Positions 33,707 to 36,805 of a stretch of 36,805 nt of DNA are shown here, in pieces. A model generated the notes under the pieces. That model saw only the letters and a program-made list of their open reading frames with translations. It searched no databases and had not been told where the DNA came from. The stretch spans positions 1 to 36,805 of the forward strand of contig CAZVHP010000016.1 in assembly GCA_964627305.1 (NCBI GenBank). Reading direction: 5' to 3'. How positions within the stretch are numbered: position 1 is the stretch's first letter; every line of letters starts with the position of its first letter. Both the position numbers and the translations under genes were made by a program. This stretch comes from WJKG01 sp964627305. GTDB lineage: Bacteria; Zixibacteria; MSB-5A5; GN15; FEB-12.

Positions 33707-35101
33707 ATGCCCATGACCACCAAAAGCATGCCACCGGCCTCCCGGCGGGCCGCCATCATGGCCGCTGTCGCCGCCCTGGTCCTTGTCATCATCGCTGTCA
33801 CACCGGCGGAGATCCAGCCGACCGACGGTCCGCAACAAGGCTCCATACCCTACGACAAGTTCGACAAACCCGACTATTGCGGCACCGCCTGCCACACCCT
33901 CATCTACCGCCAGTGGCAGCAATCCATGATGTCACAGGCCTACACCCACCACTGGGACGAAATCGAATACTTCGAACTGGCCGTCCCCCACGCCCGTAAA
34001 GACGAGAAGGTCGCCGAGGTCGAGGCTGGCTGCAACGGCTGTCACTCCCCCCTGGCCTATCTCGCCGGCGACATCCCTCCGCCGCGGCCCGAAATGAACA
34101 GCCGCGCCAACGAAAGCGTCTCATGCGATGTCTGCCACAGCATCGTCGGCTTCGAGGGCGACACACCCTACAACTTCAACTGGATCATCAAACCCGGCAG
34201 AGCCAAACAAGGCCCCCGTGGCACCGGCGACTCCCCCGCCCACCAGATGGTCAAAAACGACTTCCTTGCCACCGCCGAGTTCTGCGGCACCTGCCACAAC
34301 GAAAAGAGCCCCTACGATATCTGGGTCAAGTCAACCCACCTCGAACTCAAAGAAGGCCCCTATTACGCCGAGGGCGTCGTCTGCCAGGATTGCCACATGA
34401 CCTACGCCCGCGCTCAGACCGCCAGCATGGGACCTGTCTACGATGACGCCCGCATGCACCTCTTCCACGGCGCCCACGATGTCGGCAAAGTGCAGGGAAC
34501 CGTCGAACTCAAGGTCTATGCCGACCTCGAACAATGCGTCCCCGGCGAACCGGCCGTCTTCACGGTAGCCCTGTTCAACCAGAAAACCGGCCATAAATTC
34601 CCCACCGGATCGGTCGAGGATCGCATCGTCTGGCTCCACGTCCAGGCCGCCGACGCCGACGGCAACACCTACCACCTGCCCGTCGACCCGAAGGGCTTCG
34701 AGGGCGAACACTACACCATCGCCGACACCGTCCTCGCCTATCAGGATATAGGCATTGCCCTGAACCAGCCCGACTTCCCCGGCGTCCAGCGCGATGGCGT
34801 CCCCGTCGGCGACCGCATCTTCCGCATGCCCTACTTCGACCCCCAGGGACGCATGACCATCCAGCAGTGGAACACCGCCAGCCTCGGCGTCGACTACCGC
34901 CTCGGACCCCGTGAAACCAAACTGGAGACCTTCACCTTCAACCTCCCCTACCAGATCGCTCCGGGAGAAATGACGGTCCGCGCCACCCTCAACTACAGCC
35001 GCCTCGTCGTCCCTGTGGGCGAATTCCTGAACGTCCCCGCCGAAGAATACGAAACCATCGTCGTAAACTCCGCCTCGACCACTGTCGAGGTCCTGCCATA
35101 G
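33707..35101 (+). CDS. Pentahaem c-type cytochrome with C-terminal beta domain
   Basis: The 464-residue protein has an N-terminal signal or anchor helix (about 16-32) and then haem-binding motifs. These are CGTACH (CX3CH, Cys58/Cys62/His63), CNGCH (109), CDVCH (140), CGTCH (193) and CQDCH (226). Extra histidines such as HLFHGAH may be axial ligands. The haem-free C-terminal 190 residues form a beta domain with the KTGHKFPTG motif seen in multihaem cytochromes related to cytochrome c554. It should face the periplasm and carry electrons. GGAAAGG stands five bases before the ATG. The porin-cytochrome gene follows after 10 bp. The CX3CH first site is unusual. Confidence 0.88.
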   Translation: MPMTTKSMPPASRRAAIMAAVAALVLVIIAVTPAEIQPTDGPQQGSIPYDKFDKPDYCGTACHTLIYRQWQQSMMSQAYTHHWDEIEYFELAVPHARKDEKVAEVEAGCNGCHSPLAYLAGDIPPPRPEMNSRANESVSCDVCHSIVGFEGDTPYNFNWIIKPGRAKQGPRGTGDSPAHQMVKNDFLATAEFCGTCHNEKSPYDIWVKSTHLELKEGPYYAEGVVCQDCHMTYARAQTASMGPVYDDARMHLFHGAHDVGKVQGTVELKVYADLEQCVPGEPAVFTVALFNQKTGHKFPTGSVEDRIVWLHVQAADADGNTYHLPVDPKGFEGEHYTIADTVLAYQDIGIALNQPDFPGVQRDGVPVGDRIFRMPYFDPQGRMTIQQWNTASLGVDYRLGPRETKLETFTFNLPYQIAPGEMTVRATLNYSRLVVPVGEFLNVPAEEYETIVVNSASTTVEVLP

Positions 35102-35111
35102 GAGGGCAGTT

Positions 35112-36305
35112 ATGATCAATCGGAAACACACCCCCAGATACTTCGCCGCCTTTTTCCTGCTTCTGATCGCCGGCGCCGTCCTCATGCAGATGCAGCAGGC
35201 CGAGGCTGTACCTGCCTTCGCCCGCAAGTACAACATGTCCTGCACCACCTGTCATGCACCCATCCCGCGACTCAAAGCCTATGGCGACGAATTCGCCGGC
35301 AACGGCTTCGTCCTCGCCGATCAGGACGCCCCCCGCTACTTCGTCCCCACCGGCGATGACCGCCTCGACCTCATCCGCGACTTCCCCATCGGCGTGCGCT
35401 TCGATGGCTACATGCGCCACTCGACCGCCACCGGCAAGGAAGCCGATCTGGCCACCCCGTGGATCCTCAAGCTGCTCTCCGGCGGCTCGCTCACTGACAA
35501 CGTCGCCTATTACTTCTATTTCTATATGAACGAACGTGGCGAGGTCGCCGGTGTCGAGGATGCCTTCCTCATGTTCAACAACCTGCTCGGCATCGACCTC
35601 GATGTCTACATCGGTCAGTTCCAGGTCTCCGACCCCCTGTTCAAGCGCGAACTCCGCCTCACCTATGAGGACTACCAGCTCTACAAAACGCGCATCGGCG
35701 ATTCCCGCGTCTCACTTGCCTACGACCGTGGTATCATGGTCACCCTCGGCCTTGAGACCGGCACCGACATCATCTTTGAGATCGTCAACGGCAACGGCCT
35801 CGGCGAGGCCGACGAACAGCGCAACTACGATGACGACAAGTACAAAAACGTCGCCGGACGCATCTCACAGGATGTCAACGACTACATCCGCATCGGCGGC
35901 TTCGGCTACTACGGCTCCGAGTCTGATGCCACCGGCAAAAACGAGCTGTACATGATCGGCGGCGATGCCTCCCTGTCATACAGGGACTATGCCGAACTGA
36001 ACCTGCAGTATCTCTTCCGCGAGGACGACAACCCCGGCTTCGAAGCCATCACCCCGGATAACGCCATCCAGACCAACGGTATCCTCGCCGAGCTGATCAT
36101 CATGCCCCACGGCGACCGCAGCCGTTGGTACGGCGTCGCCATGTACAGCAAGGTCGACTCCGACCTCGATGCGCACGACTACGAAACCATCACCGCCCAC
36201 ATCGGCTACATGCTGCGAACCAACATCCGGCTGCAACTCGAAAACACCTACGACATTGAAAACGAGGAGAATACCTTCGTCACGGGCTTCAGCGTCGGCT
36301 TCTGA
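35112..36305 (+). CDS. Cyc2-like fused monohaem cytochrome-porin of the outer membrane
   Basis: The 397-residue protein has a signal peptide ending AEA (residue 32), then a single haem site CTTCH (Cys44, Cys47, His48). Its surroundings, VPAFARKYNMSCTTCHAPIP and then L..YG..F..NGF, match the short N-terminal cytochrome of Cyc2-type proteins. From about residue 75 onward it is a porin-like barrel with alternating strands, ending FVTGFSVGF with a C-terminal Phe. Cyc2 proteins pass electrons across the outer membrane, best known in iron oxidation. AGGAGG precedes the ATG and the pentahaem cytochrome is directly upstream. The fold is well supported; whether it oxidises iron or moves electrons for another donor is unknown. 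Confidence 0.82.
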   Translation: MINRKHTPRYFAAFFLLLIAGAVLMQMQQAEAVPAFARKYNMSCTTCHAPIPRLKAYGDEFAGNGFVLADQDAPRYFVPTGDDRLDLIRDFPIGVRFDGYMRHSTATGKEADLATPWILKLLSGGSLTDNVAYYFYFYMNERGEVAGVEDAFLMFNNLLGIDLDVYIGQFQVSDPLFKRELRLTYEDYQLYKTRIGDSRVSLAYDRGIMVTLGLETGTDIIFEIVNGNGLGEADEQRNYDDDKYKNVAGRISQDVNDYIRIGGFGYYGSESDATGKNELYMIGGDASLSYRDYAELNLQYLFREDDNPGFEAITPDNAIQTNGILAELIIMPHGDRSRWYGVAMYSKVDSDLDAHDYETITAHIGYMLRTNIRLQLENTYDIENEENTFVTGFSVGF

Positions 36306-36805
36306 TGACCGCTGAGACCCCTGCGACTGAACGCGGTGGGTTACTCTCGTGCGCGGCAGGCCTCCCGGCCTGCCCGTCCTCCCACCATCTCCACCCTCCC
36401 CGTGCCCCACCGCTTGCGGTGGGTCCAGTCTGTAGGTCGAAACCCCTGCCCCGAAGGGGTCGCGAAGCGAGGTTTCGACATCCCTCGAACCTGTGCGCGG
36501 CAGGGCTGGGTGGCCCACCTTTCAGGTGGGTTTCTTCTTCATTCGGCTGGGTGGCACGCAATGCCCCACCCCGCCTCCGGCCCGGTGGGTTACTCTCGTG
36601 CGCGGCAGGCCTCCCGGCCTGCCCGTCCTGCCACCAACTCTCTACCCTCCCCTCGGCGGGGTGGCCCACCTTTCAGGTGGGTTTCTTCTTCATTCGCTGG
36701 GTGGCACGCCGTGCCCCATCCCGCCTCCGGCCCGGTGGGTTACTCTCGTGCGCGGCAGGCCTCCCGGCCTGCCCGTCCTGCCACCAACTCTCTACCCTCC
36801 CCTCG
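36306..36805. repeat. Stem-loop repeat region with a tandem unit of about 150 bp
   Basis: No gene is visible in the last 500 bp. GGTGGGTTACTCTCG starts at 36335, 36584 and 36734, and the hairpin CCCACCT-TTC-AGGTGGG with TTTCTTCTTC starts at 36514 and 36665, giving a unit of about 150 bp from roughly 36511 to beyond the window end. Each unit also has GGCAGGC-CTCCCG-GCCTGCC. Copy 3 of the dispersed palindrome is at 36427-36486. The region runs off the end of the window. Confidence 0.85.
36427..36486. repeat. Dispersed palindromic repeat, copy 3
   Basis: Arms GTCGAAACC (36436-36444) and GGTTTCGAC (36471-36479). Compared with copies 1 and 2, CTGTCCCGAAGGGA has become CTGCCCCGAAGGGG; the paired changes strengthen the inner hairpin. 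Confidence 0.88.

Overview
The window looks like a chromosomal segment of a GC-rich, diderm (Gram-negative-type) bacterium. Outer-membrane proteins (a TolC-type fusion, a porin-cytochrome and a beta-barrel), lipoproteins and ECF and sigma-54 regulation all point that way. A secreted M14 peptidase ending in thrombospondin-3 repeats and a dockerin-like tail is, from memory, typical of FCB-group candidate phyla such as Zixibacteria; that placement is an inference and no 16S gene is present. I see no phage, transposase or CRISPR. The + strand is C-rich almost throughout whatever the gene direction, which suggests replication-strand bias, with a clear reversal at about 14.24-15.33 kb.

Layout. 0.3-6.2 kb is a minus-strand housekeeping block: two tRNAs with their own promoter and terminator, a zinc-ribbon coiled-coil protein, guaB, the RNase P RNA, recJ and a MeaB-type GTPase. 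6.3-12.5 kb holds a nitrilase-family amidase, a lone receiver-domain protein behind a 20-bp repeat array, a periplasmic-binding-protein/TolC fusion, a type II NADH dehydrogenase and a MutY-like glycosylase without its Fe-S cysteines. 12.6-14.2 kb is an ECF sigma/anti-sigma pair divergent from a small membrane protein, with matching promoter elements on both sides. 14.4-15.1 kb is a frameshifted outer-membrane barrel gene in the reversed-skew segment, followed by a patch of dispersed palindromic repeats. 15.6-22 kb encodes two large exported metallopeptidases (M14 and M16). 22-24.8 kb has a CoA-transferase and a propeller lipoprotein with a sigma-54-like promoter. 25-29.3 kb is an operon of an exported protein, an NtrY-like kinase and an NtrC-like sigma-54 activator. 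29.3-33.4 kb is pstS, a GIY-YIG-like nuclease fragment, phoR and phoB. 33.7-36.3 kb is a multihaem cytochrome plus a Cyc2-like fused cytochrome-porin. The window ends in stem-loop repeats with a period of about 150 bp.

How the parts fit. The PhoR-PhoB pair has four 11-bp direct repeats in front of phoB that fit a Pho box, consistent with autoregulation and with control of the nearby pstS. The cytochrome pair is read divergently from phoB and could carry electrons between the periplasm and the cell exterior. The NtrC-like activator lies across an intergenic region from a sigma-54-like promoter with a palindrome about 100 bp upstream, a plausible local regulatory circuit. The most unusual objects are the substrate-binding/TolC fusion, the porin-cytochrome pair with a CX3CH haem site, and the divergent ECF promoter. 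All calls come from reading the sequence, without database searches.
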